From Macrostomum hystrix (lineage: Eukaryota > Platyhelminthes > Macrostomidae), in the NCBI GenBank assembly GCA_950097015.1, contig CATNEN010000035.1, positions 1,304,001 to 1,368,000 of the forward strand: a DNA stretch of 64,000 nucleotides, in the 5' to 3' direction. This document shows, piece by piece, positions 32,780-59,525 of the stretch. The translations under genes and the position numbers were made by a program. How positions within the stretch are numbered: position 1 is the first letter of the stretch; each line of letters begins with the position of its first letter. A model generated the notes under the pieces. It saw only the letters and a list, made by a program, of their open reading frames with translations. It was not told the DNA's origin and did not search any database.

Positions 32780-35700
32780 CAGCGTCAGCGGGAGCCAGAC
32801 GCAGCCGAGGTAGCTTCGGCAACCCTGGCCTTCCAGGCCTACCTGTGCAAGACTCACGCCGGTGAGCTGCGCGAAATTCTTCGCGACGTCGGCCCAACCG
32901 ACGCTCACAGATCAGTTAGGGTGCTCGGACACTCGTTGAACGACTCCTTGCCCGACCTTCTGGCCGCCCTCCTCACCTGCCCGGAGGGGATGCTTCCAGC
33001 GATGGACTCGGCCCTGTCGGCCGCCTGTCGTCAGCTGATGTCCGAGGCGGCCGACGAAGCCAAGGCCGGCTGGACTTTGAAATCCAATCTGCACGTCCGC
33101 CTGATCGACCTGCCCCGCATTCCCGAGTACTATCGATGCCGGACTCCAACGTCAGCGGATGTCGGTCGTTACATCTGCTTCGTCGGCACGGTTGTTCGGC
33201 GCACCGAGAACAAGCTGGTGGAGCATCACAGGCGCTTCGAGTGCACCAGGTGCCGCCTGCGCTTTCCCGTGGCCGCGGAGTTTGAGCGGCACTTTGTCAT
33301 CGAAGCGCCTAAGCGCTGCCCGGCTGACAACTGCGGCAGCCTCAGCGTGCGCCAGTGCGAGGAGACGCCCCGCTGCGCTAATTATCAGGAAATACGCGTC
33401 CAGGAACAGCCGCAGCGCCTGCCCGTGGGAGCCGTGCCGCGCAGCCTGCTGGTCAGTCCGACTGGGATTGGGATTTTCTAAATTCGATTTGGGATTGGCA
33501 TTTTCCTAATTCGATTTTGGATTAAGATTTTTCTTAACTCGATCTAGGATTAGGATATTCTAAATTGGATTTGGGATTGGGATTTTCTAAATTGGATTTG
33601 GGATTGGGATTTTCTAAATTGGATTTGGGATTGGGATTTTCTAAATTGGATTTGGGATTGGGATTTTCTAAATTGGATTTGGGATTGGGATTTTCTAAAT
33701 TGGATTTGGGATTGGGATTTTCTAAATTGGATTTGGGATTGGGATTTTCTAAATTCGATTTAGGATTCGGATTTTCTAAATTGGATTTGGTATTAGGATG
33801 TTTTAATTTGATTTAGTAGTTGGATTTTCTAAATTGGATTGGGATTGGGATTTTCTAAATTGGATTTAGGATTAGGATTTTCTAAATTGGATTTGGGATT
33901 AGGATTTTCTAAATTGGATTGGGATTGGGATTTTCTAAATTGGATTTAGGATTGGGATTTTCTAAATTGGATTTGGGATTGGGATTTTCTAAATTGGATC
34001 TAGCATTAGGATTTTCTAAATTGGATTGGGATTGGGATTTTCTAAATTGGATTTAGGATTAGGATTTTCTAACTTGGATTTGGGATTAGGAGTTTCTAAA
34101 TTAGATTGGTATTGGGATTTTCTAAATTGGATTTGGGATTAGGATATTTTAATTTGATTTAGTAGTTGGATTTTCTAAATTTGATTTATTAGTTGGATTT
34201 TCTAAATTGGATTGGGATTGGGATTTTCTAAATTGGATTTAGGATTAGGATTTTCTAAATTGGATTTGGGATTAGGAGTTTCTAAATTAGATTGGGATTG
34301 GGATTTTCTAAATTGGATTTAGGATTAGGAGTTTCTAAATTGGATTGGGATTGGGATTTTCTAAATTGGATTTAGGATTAGGAGTTTCTAAATTGGATTG
34401 GGATTGTGATTTTCTAAATTGGATTTAGGATTAGGATTTTCTAAATTGGATTTGGGATTAGGATTTTCTAAATTGGATTGGGATTGGGATTTTCTAGACT
34501 TTTCTATTTTTCAATGGTATTTTCTATTTTCAAGTAATCCTCGACCCAAGGTGTGTCTGGAGCATGACCTAGTCGACGCCTGTCAGCCTGGCGAAGACGT
34601 CCAGGTATTCGGCATCGTCATGCGCCGATGGCAGCCGCTGCTGCCAGGCCAGCCGGCCCAGTGCGATCTGGTCCTGCGCTGCTGCGCCCTGGAGGAGTCC
34701 CTGGGCTCAACGCGCACCTGCCCGATGGTCTCCGGGGAGCGCCGAGCCGAGTTCGACGCCTACTGGGCCGCGTCCGGTAATTTTATCTGCTCAGCTTTGC
34801 CTGAATTTCCACTTCTGCCTCTGCGAATCATATTCTTCTATCTCTGAATTATCCCCTATTATCCACGTGAATCATCGCGTAAAATCATTGAATTATCCCC
34901 TCTTATTATTGTGAATTATCTTTGAATTATCCCCTCAAATCTTTGAATTATCCCCTCAAATCTTTAAATTATCCCCTCAAATCTTTGAATTATCCCCTCA
35001 AATCTTTGAATTATCCCCTCAAATCTTTGAATTATCCCCTCAAATCTTTGAATTATCCCCTCAAATCTTTGAATTATCCCCTCTTATCTCTGTGACTCAT
35101 CCCTACCTTATCTTATGTGTAATTTATTTTCACTCTTTAGAGACTTATCCCCATCTCTCCAGGCAGGCGGCCCCTGCATGCTCGCGACCGCATCCTGGCG
35201 AGCATCTGTCCCCAGCTGTGCGGCCTCCGCCTGGCCAAACTGGCTGTCGCACTAATCCTGGCCGGCGGTGTGCAAAAATCCGGCGAAAGCGGGCATCGAA
35301 CTCGCGGCCAATCTCACCTGCTGCTAATTGGCGATCCGGGCACAGGTAAATCGCAATTCCTCCGCTTCGCCAGCCGATTAGCCGGCCGGTCGGTTCTCAC
35401 CACCGGAGTCGGCAGCAGCGCCGCCGGCCTCACAGCGGCTGCTGTTCGCGAAGGCGGCCAATGGGCCCTGGAGGCCGGAGCCCTGGTCCTAGCCGACGGC
35501 GGAGTCTGCTGCATCGACGAATTCAATTCCGTTGGCGAACGCGACCGAACCTGCATCCACGAGGCCATGGAGCAGCAGACACTGTCTGTGGCCAAGGCTG
35601 GCCTAGTCTGCAAGCTGAACACCCGCTGCTCCGTGCTGGCAGCCACCAACCCGCATGGCAAACTAGACTCTAGCCAGAGCCTCAGCGTCAATACCAACCT

Positions 35701-38700
35701 GGCCAGCCCGCTGCTCAGCAGATTCGACTTGGTGTTGGTGCTGCTGGACAGGGGCGATCCGGCATGGGACGCCGCCGTGTCCTCTCATGTGCTCACTGCT
35801 CTTATAGAACGGTGAGTCATTCTACATGCTTTGCTTCTATTAATACTCCTATTGGGGTGAGTGGCGGTCTGACGCGTTTGCCTCTTGCACCAATTCCGAG
35901 CAATGTCCCTAAGCTCGATTCTGCGGCGAGGCCACATTTGTTTGAGAGAAGGCTTGGTTGCTTGTCGTGCAATTTACGCCCTTGAGGGCCAACCTCCAAG
36001 GCTCAGTGAAAGTGTACACTAATAGACGATGAGAAAGGTCAGGCCAGACGTGCACACCTGTGTGAATATGTGCCTGGGTAAGGTATCTGTGTGCATGTGA
36101 GCTCAGGAGTCAGCGAAATGGGCAGAATTTCCCACTCGCTGGCTGTGGGTCTAGTGTCACTTAATAATAATAATAATTGCCTATTTTAAGGTATAAAGTA
36201 AAAAATTTTGTTTGTGTTATAGATATGAAAACAGATTCCATCATTTTAAGCATCGCGCTGTAAGGTCAGACTTGGTGGTACTGGTAGACCACAAAGCGAC
36301 ATTATATTTCTGTCTATACCAGACACTACCTGCTCTATTGTTTTTGAGTCTTTGTCATATATAAGATGTCAATCTATCTTTATCACTTGCTGCTCGGAGG
36401 CACCATCACACCAGCAGTGAGACGCTTCACAATGGCCAGGTAGCAGACGCGGTTGCATCGCTCAGACTCTTCACACAGGCACTCCGACGGCACCAGGCTT
36501 GGGTGGTTGACCTTGAACGCGGTCACCTCGCTCTGGATCCTCTCGTAGGTGAAGGAGTTGTCGGGACATCCGGTTCCCTCCAGGATGCAGGGTCCGTACA
36601 GCCTCTCAGCCTCCTTCATCTTCTCGCGCTGCTCGTCCTTCAAAACCAATAAAAAGTTTTGCCTACTCGATAAGTCAAGTGCATCTAACAAACGTGCGAT
36701 CCTGTGTGAAGGCTACTCACAGTCAGCTTGCTGCTGCTTCGCTTGCTGCTCGGAGGCGCAATCGCTCCAGCGTAAAACCGCTTCACAATGGCCAGGTAGC
36801 AGACGCGGTTGCATCGCTCAGACTCTTCACACAGGCACTCCGACGGCACCAGGCTTGGGTGGTTGACCTTGAACGCGGTCACCTCGCTCTGGATCCTCTC
36901 GTAGGTGAAGGAGTTGTCGGGACATCCGGTTCCCTCCAGGATGCAGGGTCCGTACAGCCTCTCAGCCTCCTTCATCTTTTCGCGCTGCTCGTCCTTCAAA
37001 CGGATTATCAACAAAGCTACGAGTCTAGTCCCCTGCTTATAAAAAGCATCTCAAAAACACACGGAAGATTTCTCACAGTCAGCTTGCTGCTGCTTCGCTT
37101 GTTGCTTGGAGGCACCATCACACCAGCAATGAGACGCTTCACAATGGCCAGGTAGCAGACGCGGTTGCATCGCTCGGACTCTCCGCAAAGACATTCGGAG
37201 GGCACAAGAGCCGGATTTTTGGCCTTGAACACGGTCACCTCGCTCTGGATCCTCTCGTAGGTGAAGGAGTTGTCGGGACATCCGGTTCCCTCCAGGACGC
37301 AGGGTCCGTACAGCCTCTCAGCCTCCTTCATCTTCTCGCGCTGCTCGTCCTGTTAGTTTTCACACGTGAAGAATCCGAATGAGATTACGAATTTACACTC
37401 CTGAATGGAGATGTTGGTGTGCAATAGTAGCTAAGCACTTACGGTTATGTCACAGACCGCCAGCAACGGCAGCATGATAAGTACGAGTAGTATGGCGCGC
37501 ATCTTTGCCTCTGGATTAATCTGTTGGTCACTTTAGAAGAAGGGCGATGTCTCGAATGTGGCGAATTTTGTCAAGTTTGAAGATTCATATTTATAGAAAA
37601 GTTTGCTGTGGGTGTGCCTTTGGTCTATGAATTCTCTTAGGCTGAGTTTGTTCAGCCGGTTTTGCTTATTTGAGCAAATCGTCTAATTGACTTCCTACAG
37701 AAATAGGTTTAGTTTGAACAAACTCATGATATAAATTTCAGTTTTGAGTTTTTTGTTCGCTTTATTCGCTGCAGTGAACTGTGAATCTTGTCCTAATTTT
37801 TTCCTTTAAGTTTTTAAAGTCCTTTTGTTGATCTTGTGCTCAGATGGCAGTTAACTTGAAATTGTTTTTCGGGCACTGATTGAACAGCCGGATCAATGTC
37901 TGTTCTCATTCTAATGGGCTTTTGTTTGATTAAATATATCTGTAAGTCATTGTTTGTACAGATCAATACTTTTGTCTTCGCTCGCTTAGTCAGCCGCCTA
38001 TTCCACCGTGTGCAATTCATTTGCAAACTTTAAATGTCAAATTCTGAATTAACTATCTGAGCATATTTTGTTGTCTCGTATTTTTTTCTGTTTTTGATAC
38101 TGGAAAAAAATCTGAAGACACTAAATAATTGAATCTAAATCTGGAACCATTTCACACTGGAACCATTTCACACTGGAACCGTTTCACACTGGAACCATTT
38201 CACACTGGAACCATTTCACACTGGAACCATTTCACACTGGAACCGTTTCACACTGGAACCATTTCACACTGGAACCATTTCACACTGGAACCATTTCACA
38301 CTGGAACCGTTTCACACTGGAACCATTTCACACTGGAACCATTTGACACTGGAACCATTTCACACTGGAACCATTTCACACTGGAACCATTTCACACTGG
38401 AACCATTTCACACTGGAACCGTTTCACACTGGAACCATTTCACACTGGAACCATTTGACACTGGAACCATTTCACACTAAAACCGTTTCACACTGGAACC
38501 GTTTCACACTGGAACCATTTCACACTGGAACCGTTTCACACTGGAACCATTTGACACTGGAACCATTTGACACTGGAACCATTTCACACTGGAACCATTT
38601 GACACTGGAACCATTTGACACTGGAACCGTTTCACAATGGAACCATTTCACACTGGAACCATTCGACACTGGAACCATTTGACACTGGAACCATTTGACA

Positions 38701-41700
38701 CTGGAACCATTTGACACTGGAACCATTTGACACTGGGACCATTTGACACTGGGACCATTTGACACTGGAACCGTTTCACACTGGAACCATTTCACACTGG
38801 AACCATTCGACACTGGAACCATTTGACACTGGAACCATTTGACACTGGGACCATTTGACACTGGGACCATTTGACACTGGGACCATTTGACACTGGAACC
38901 GTTTCACACTGGAACCATTTCACACTGGAACCATTTGACACTGGGACCATTTGACACTGGAACCATTTCATACTGGAACCATTTGACACTGAGACCATTT
39001 GACACTGGAACCGTTTCACACTGGAACCATTTCACACTGGAACCGTTTCACACTGGAACCATTTCACACTGGAACCATTTCACACTGGAACCATTTGACA
39101 CTAGAACGATTTCACACTGGAACCATTTCACACTGGAACCGTTTCACACTGGAACCATTTCACACTGGAACCATTTCACACTGGAACCGTTTCACACTGG
39201 AACCATTTGACACTGGAACCATTTCACACTGGAACCATTTGACACTGGGACCATTTGACACTGGAACCGTTTCACACTGGAACCATTTCACACTGGAACC
39301 ATTCGACACTTGAACCATTTGACACTGGAACCATTTGACACTGGAACCATTTGACACTGGAACCATTTGACACTGGAACCATTTGACACTGGGACCATTT
39401 GACACTGGGACCATTTGACACTGGAACCGTTTCACACTGGAACCATTTCACACTGGAACCATTCGACACTGGAACCATTTGACACTGGAACCATTTGACA
39501 CTGGAACCATTTGACACTGGAACCATTTGACACTGGGACCATTTGACACTGGGACCATTTCACACTGGAACCATTTCACACTGGAACCATTTGACACTGG
39601 GACCATTTGACACTGGGACCATTTGACACTGGAACCGTTTCACACTGGAACCATTTCACACTGGAACCATTCGACACTGGAACCATTTGACACTGGAACC
39701 ATTTGACACTGGAACCATTTGACACTGGGACCATTTGACACTGGAACCATTTGACACTGGAACCATTTGACACTGGAACCATTTCACACTGGAACCGTTT
39801 CACACTGGAACCATTTCACACTGGAACCGTTTCACACTGGAACCATTTCACACTGGAACCATTTCACACTGGAACCGTTGCACACTGGAACCATTTCACA
39901 CTGGAACCGTTTCACACTGGAACCATTTGACACTGGAACCATTTGACACTGGAACCATTTGACACTGGAACCATTTCACACTGGAACCGTTTCACACTGG
40001 AACCATTTCACACTGGAACCGTTTCACACTGGAACCATTTGACACTGGAACCATTTCACACTGGAACCATTTCACACTGGAACCATTTGACACTGGGACC
40101 ATTTGACACTGGAACCGTTTCACACTGGAACCATTTCACACTGGAACCATTCGACACTTGAACCATTTGACACTGGAACCATTTGACACTGGAACCATTT
40201 GACACTGGAACCATTTGACACTGGAACCATTTGACACTGGGACCATTTGACACTGGGACCATTTGACACTGGAACCGTTTCACACTGGAACCATTTCACA
40301 CTGGAACCATTTGACACTGGGACCATTTGACACTGGAACCATTTGACACTGGAACCATTTGACACTGGGACCATTTGACACTGGAACCATTTGACACTGG
40401 AACCATTTCACACTGGAACCGTTTCACACTGGAACCATTTCACACTGGAACCGTTTCACACTGGAACCATTTCACACTGGAACCATTTCACACTGGAACC
40501 GTTTCACACTGGAACCATTTCACACTGGAACCATTTCACACTGGAACCGTTTCACACTGGAACCATTTCACACTGGAACCGTTTCACACTGGAACCATTT
40601 CACACTGGAACCATTTCACACTGGAACCGTTGCACACTGGAACCATTTCACACTGGAACCGTTTCACACTGGAACCATTTGACACTGGAACCATTTGACA
40701 CTGGAACCATTTGACACAGTAAAAAACTGTATCCAGTTTAAAATTTGTAATCGATCTAAACCGATGGGCACTAAATGTATGCTTTTCTCTCCGCTTCCTC
40801 ACCGCAGTGATGATTCTGACTCCGACGATATCGATACTGACGTGAAAGAGAATCTACCCGCTGCGCAGCGAGATGGGACAGCAGGTGCACTAGATTCAGG
40901 CGAGAAACAGCAGCAGCAGCAGCAGCATTGGAGCCTGGAGCGGTTGCAAGCCTATTTCGCCTATATCCGCAGCTTCAATCCGAGCATCGGGCCGGAGGCT
41001 GGCGCAGTCCTCACCGCCTATTATCAGCGGCAGAGAGCGGCCACGGCGCCCGACCGGCTCGGCGCTGAGCGCGGCGTCGGCTCTCGAACCACCACTCGCC
41101 TGCTGGAGAGCTGTATCCGGCTGGCCGAAGCCCACGCTCGCCTGATGATGCGCTCGTCTGTCACTCTGCAGGACGCCCTAATGGCCGTCTCCGTTGTTGA
41201 GGCCTCGATGGTTGGCGCCGCCTTGATTGGCGGTAGCGGAGGCGGCGGCGGCGTCGGCGTTGGCCCTCTGGCTGGCTTTCCGGAGCAGCCGGACGCTGAT
41301 TTTGGTCGAGAGGCTCGCCAACTGTTGGCCGCACTGGGCTTGGATCATCTTACTTACACCGCCGATGGCGCTGCTCATCGCGATGGCATTGCTGAGCCGC
41401 CGCCGTCGACAGGACGGCCCATTCTCGCTCTGTCGCGTCACGAATTTCGGGGCGCTGCCGGCGGTAAATCCTTTCTGTCGACTTCCTCGACTACGCCTAA
41501 CCTGTCGATATCGGCGGCGAAACGTCGACGCATCGTAGCCGACGTAATCCACGACGACGACGGCGAAGCCGGAGGCGAGAGCACCCGCTGGGAGAACGCC
41601 AAATCGATGCTGGACGTCAATGACGCGACGAACATTTTCGCTGATTCAATTTCTTCAGCTTCGTTTGCTGTCTGTCAGTTCAATATTCAGACTGACTTGT

Positions 41701-42488
41701 TTCAGGACGCGCCCATTGTGGTGGGCCATGCCGCTTACGGTCCGACTGCTTCTGTTCCGACTGCTTTCATTCCGACTGCTTCCATTCCGACTGCTTCCGG
41801 TCTGACTGCTTCCGGTCCAGCAGCTTCCGTTCCGGCTGCTTCCGGTCCAGCAGCTTCCGTTCCGACTGCTTCCGTTCCAAGACAAGGTAGTTCGGCTGCT
41901 TCCAGTGAAACAACGTCCGCTGGCAACGTGAGCTCGCAGTTGCCAGTCTTCTCTATTGACGATTTTGAATTGCCGGGCATCAATGCAGACACCCCGATGC
42001 AGGCGGACATCAATAATGTGTCTGCAGCAGCAGCAGCAACAGCAGCAGCGGTTTCGGCAACGAAATCTAGCCGACTCTCCGGTGCTCCGATGCTGCCGCC
42101 GCCGAGTCAGCCAAGTCAAAGGTTTTCCTTTAAACGCTTGGCCGCTAGTTCAGCCAATACGGCTGCAGCCTCTGCTAAGGCTGTCAACGCGAACGTCGGC
42201 GTTGCTGGTCGCCTGGTTGCTGGAGAGACTCTGGCTAAATTGCGCGCTTTCGAATGCTCACAGGATCCGCGAAAGGCCTTCCCTGCTGAACACTCAACCG
42301 CTGCTGCTGGATCCGCTTCGTTGGTCGTCGACAAATCCGCCCCCGGGTCTGCTCCGCCCGTCGCCAGATCCGCCCCCGGATCCGCTCCGCCCGTCGACAA
42401 ATCCGCCCCCGGTTCCGCGCCTGAGACAAGCGTGGCCCAATTATTTAGCATCGACGAGCTCTTCAACGACTCAAATTTTGATGTTTAG
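32780..42488 (+). CDS. MCM9: MCM9 DNA helicase (first coding exon not located)
   Basis: Exons seen: 32780-33451, 34551-34776, 35163-35811 and 40808-42488, all phase-consistent (1,075 residues visible). With MCM8, MCM9 acts in homologous recombination and mismatch repair. Exon 1 carries the N-terminal MCM region with a zinc-binding set (CTRC ... CPADNCGS) and [16 protein letters not shown]. Exon 3 is the AAA+ core: Walker [10 protein letters not shown], Walker B CCIDEFNS, sensor NPHGK and the arginine finger in LLSRFDL. The last exon starts with an acidic Asp/Ser stretch and a short Gln run, gives the winged-helix-like [19 protein letters not shown], then a long low-complexity tail with its own short coding repeats. 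The first exon ends upstream in a tandem CAG-CAG acceptor; no in-frame Met is near, so the start lies further 5' and was not found. The last intron is 5 kb and hosts another gene on the opposite strand. Confidence 0.92.
33470..34495. repeat. 27-bp minisatellite, MCM9 intron
   Basis: Unit has GGATTTTCTAAATTGGATTT then GGGATTG, about 40 copies, with shortened units; fills the intron. Confidence 0.95.
34845..35095. repeat. 21-bp minisatellite, MCM9 intron
   Basis: Unit AATTATCCCCTCAAATCTTT(G), about ten copies. Confidence 0.93.
35850..36180 (+). mobile_element. SINE-like element, family S1 copy, in MCM9 intron
   Basis: Head GCGTTTGCCTCTTGC and AGCTCGATTCTGCGGCGAGG, body TTTACGCCCTTGAGGGCC, GACGATGAGAAA, GTGCACACCTGTGTG, end GGTCTAGTGTCACTTAA plus an AAT run. 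Most complete of the four copies; ends 200 bp from the 3' end of the nested minus-strand gene. Confidence 0.75.
36383..37502 (-). CDS. Secreted cysteine-rich protein of three exon-encoded repeats, nested in MCM9 intron; family unknown
   Basis: Read on the minus strand: exon 1 37502-37443, exon 2 37349-37077, exon 3 36993-36721, exon 4 36637-36383 (TGA). All introns are GT...AG and phase 0, giving 286 residues. Exon 1 is a signal peptide (Met-Arg-Ala then a Leu/Ile/Val core). Exons 2-4 each encode one repeat of about 91 residues starting Asp-Glu-Gln-Arg, with six cysteines at repeat positions 17, 24, 53, 55, 61 and 65 and the words [18 protein letters not shown] and [16 protein letters not shown]. 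Exons 3 and 4 are almost identical; exon 2 is more diverged. Each repeat ends in a basic Lys-Arg-Ser-Ser-Lys tail, a possible cleavage point. A TATA box lies 86 bp upstream. The Cys spacing does not fit Kazal, Kunitz or other folds I know, so no function is claimed. Confidence 0.78.
37588..37595 (-). promoter_or_regulatory. TATA box for the nested secreted gene
   Basis: On the minus strand the sequence reads TATAAATA, 86 bp before the ATG at 37502. A start of transcription about 30 bp downstream would leave a 5' UTR of roughly 55 nt. This supports an independent promoter inside the MCM9 intron. Confidence 0.6.
37605..38135. other. AT-rich upstream region of the nested gene
   Basis: No gene seen. 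Contains the nested gene's promoter side and then runs into the 16-bp array. Confidence 0.4.
38140..40722. repeat. 16-bp minisatellite, 2.6 kb, MCM9 last intron
   Basis: Unit GGAACCATTTCACACT with variants TTTGACACT, CCGTTTCACACT, GGGACC, about 160 copies. A stretch of about 200 bp around 39241-39440 recurs near 40089-40290, marked by the same rare ATTCGACACTTGAACC variant, so large blocks have been duplicated. It ends about 85 bp before the last MCM9 exon. Confidence 0.96.
41735..41885 (+). repeat. 15-bp coding repeat in MCM9 tail
   Basis: Units like ACTGCTTCCGTTCCG encode Thr-Ala-Ser-Val-Pro and variants, about ten copies in frame inside the last exon. Confidence 0.85.
42325..42425 (+). 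repeat. 36-bp-class coding repeat in MCM9 tail
   Basis: Three copies of Lys/Arg-Ser-Ala-Pro-Gly-Ser-Ala-Pro near the C-terminus, in frame. Confidence 0.8.
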
Positions 42489-42607
42489 CATTTTCGTGGC
42501 AAACATTTTCGCATTCTCGCGTTAGTGAACTTTAGTATTTTTTAGCAATAATTTTTGTTCAGACAAAATGCATAAGTTTTGATGGCAGGTAATTAATCTT
42601 TAATATC

Positions 42608-42613
42608 AATAAA
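42608..42613 (+). terminator. MCM9 polyadenylation signal
   Basis: AATAAA lies 120 bp after the MCM9 stop codon and is followed by T-rich sequence. Confidence 0.6.
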
Positions 42614-42959
42614 TACTCTTCTACTAAGGTTATTGTCTTCTTTGTACGTTTTGTAAAATTGCTTAGATTCGCTTTTTTTTAAAACAATATTTTTAATAAC
42701 TTCCAGTAGAAGTAGCAAAACCATAAGACGAAAAGTTTTCTAAGTGCCCCCTTTAGCAGAAAAGCAATGTCTATATTAGCAGAGTGTGCCCCCTATAGTA
42801 AAGAGACAATGTCTCCCTTCAACAGTCAAACAATGACCCCCTTTAGCAGAGAACTACCAAGCCATTTTGCCGCCCGTTTTTATTCCCCTGAATATTCCCC
42901 AGACTGATTGGTTGACAGACAGACTAGGCGATGGTTTCCTATGGTCCAGCAGCTCCGTC

Positions 42960-42968
42960 TATATAAAG
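42960..42968 (+). promoter_or_regulatory. TATA box upstream of CABLES or of a small structured RNA
   Basis: TATATAAAG, with ATTGG (inverted CCAAT box) at about 42907. It lies 370 bp before the first CABLES exon seen and 470 bp after MCM9. It could start the CABLES transcript or the hairpin-bearing segment at 42990-43068. Confidence 0.45.
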
Positions 42969-43329
42969 GCAGGTGACCACCGAAGTCGGAGATGATCCAG
43001 GCACATCGGGTGACATGCTGATCAATTTAATTCAAGGCCTGGCAAGGCCGCACTGAGGCGCAGTGCTAATTCGTGTATAGGGGTGTATGAAATACACTAG
43101 CGCTTATGGGAAAAATCATAACTTCGGCCAGAACCATTGAATATCTCGACGGTCGGAAGAGCTGGCGACATGATTCTTGTTTCAGAAGATGCGCGACAAA
43201 AATTTGGCCCGTGTTCTTGAGTTTCGTGTGCTTGCGTTGCTCCTTTCAGGTGCAGCAAAAATTGTCAGGGGGGAAATGTTTTATAAAAATACTTGATTAA
43301 AGTTATGTATAAGCGAAAAAAAATTTCAG

Positions 43330-57953
<14,624 letters not shown>

Positions 57954-58007
57954 CATACAAACATAACTCGTATATCACTGATGCTGGCTGCAAGGCGTCT
58001 TGCATTG

Positions 58008-59525
58008 CTAAATGGATTGCTAGACTAGCCTCCTTAGATAATGGAATAGAATGGATTGCTAGACTAGCCTCCTTAGAGAGATAATGGAACAGAGTGGATT
58101 GCTAGACTAGCCTCCTTAGATAGATAATGGAATAGAATGGATTGCTAGACTATCCTCCTTAGAGAGATAATGGAACAGAGTGGATTGCTAGACTATCCTC
58201 CTTAGATAGATAATGGAATAGAGTGGATTGCTAGACTAGCCTCCTTAGATAGATAATGGAATAGAGTGGATTGCTAGACTATCCTCCTTAGATAGATAAT
58301 GGAATAGAGTGGATTGCTAGACTAGCCTCCTTAGATAGATAATGGAATAGAGTGGATTGCTAGACTAGCCTCCTTAGATAGATAATGGAACAGAGTGGAT
58401 TGCCTTAGACTATCCTCCTTAGATAGATAATGGAACAGAGTGGATTGCTAGACTATCCTCCTTAGATAGATAATGGAATAAAGTGGATTGCTAGACTATC
58501 CTCCTTAGATAGATAATGGAATAGAGTGGATTGCTAGACTATCCTCCTTAGATAGATAATGGAATAGAGTGGATTGCTAGACTATCCTCCTTAGATAGAT
58601 AATGGAATAAAGTGGATTGCTAGACTATCCTCCTTAGATAGATAATGGAATAGAATGGATTGCTAGACTATCCTCCTTAGATAATGGAATAGAATGGATT
58701 GCTAGACTAGCCTCCTTAGATAATGGAATAGAATGGATTGCTAGACTAGCCTCCTTAGATAATGGAATAGAATGGATTGCTAGACTAGCCTCCTTAGATA
58801 GATAATGGAATAGAGTGGATTGCTAGACTAGCCTCCTTAGATAGATAATGGAACAGAGTGGATTGCTAGACTATCCTCCTTAGATAGATAATGGAACAGA
58901 GTGGATTGCTAGACTAGCCTCCTTAGATAGATAATGGAATAGAGTGGATTGCTAGACTATCCTCCTTAGATAGATAATGGAATAGAATGGATTGCTAGAC
59001 TAGCCTCCTTAGATAGATAATGGAATAGAGTGGATTGCTAGACTATCCTCCTTAGATAGATAATGGAATAGAATGGATTGCTAGACTATCCTCCTTAGAT
59101 AATGGAATAGAATGGATTGCTAGACTAGCCTCCTTAGATAATGGAATAGAATGGATTGCTAGACTAGCCTCCTTAGATAATGGAATAGAATGGATTGCTA
59201 GACTAGCCTCCTTAGATAATGGAATAGAGTGGATTGCTAGACTAGCCTCCTTAGATAGATAATGGAATAGAGTGGATTGCTAGACTATCCTCCTTAGATA
59301 GATAATGGAATAGAGTGGATTGCTAGACTAGCCTCCTTAGATAGATAATGGAATAGAGTGGATTGCTAGACTAGCCTCCTTAGATAGATAATGGAATAGA
59401 GTGGATGCTAGACTAGCCTCCTTAGATAGATAATGGAATAGAGTGGATTGCTAGACTAGCCTCCTTAGATAGATAATGGAATAGAATGGATTGCTAGACT
59501 AGCCTCCTTAGATAGATAAGGAGGA
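58008..59525. repeat. 43-bp minisatellite after CABLES
   Basis: Unit contains GGATTGCTAGACTAGCCTCC and TTAGATAGATAATGGAATAG, about 36 copies, with 39-bp variants lacking one GATA. Begins 55 bp after the CABLES stop codon. Confidence 0.95.

Larger units (their letters stand above)
42490..43329. other. MCM9-CABLES spacer
   Basis: Holds the MCM9 AATAAA, a decayed repeat with CCCCCTTTAGCAGA (42745-42855), the TATATAAAG at 42960, and two adjacent perfect hairpins at 43036-43066. The first exon of CABLES should be here but was not identified. Confidence 0.5.

Noticed and set aside
43106-43300. 64-residue frame as first CABLES exon
   Set aside because: No phase-compatible donor into 43330 and no resemblance to CABLES N-termini.
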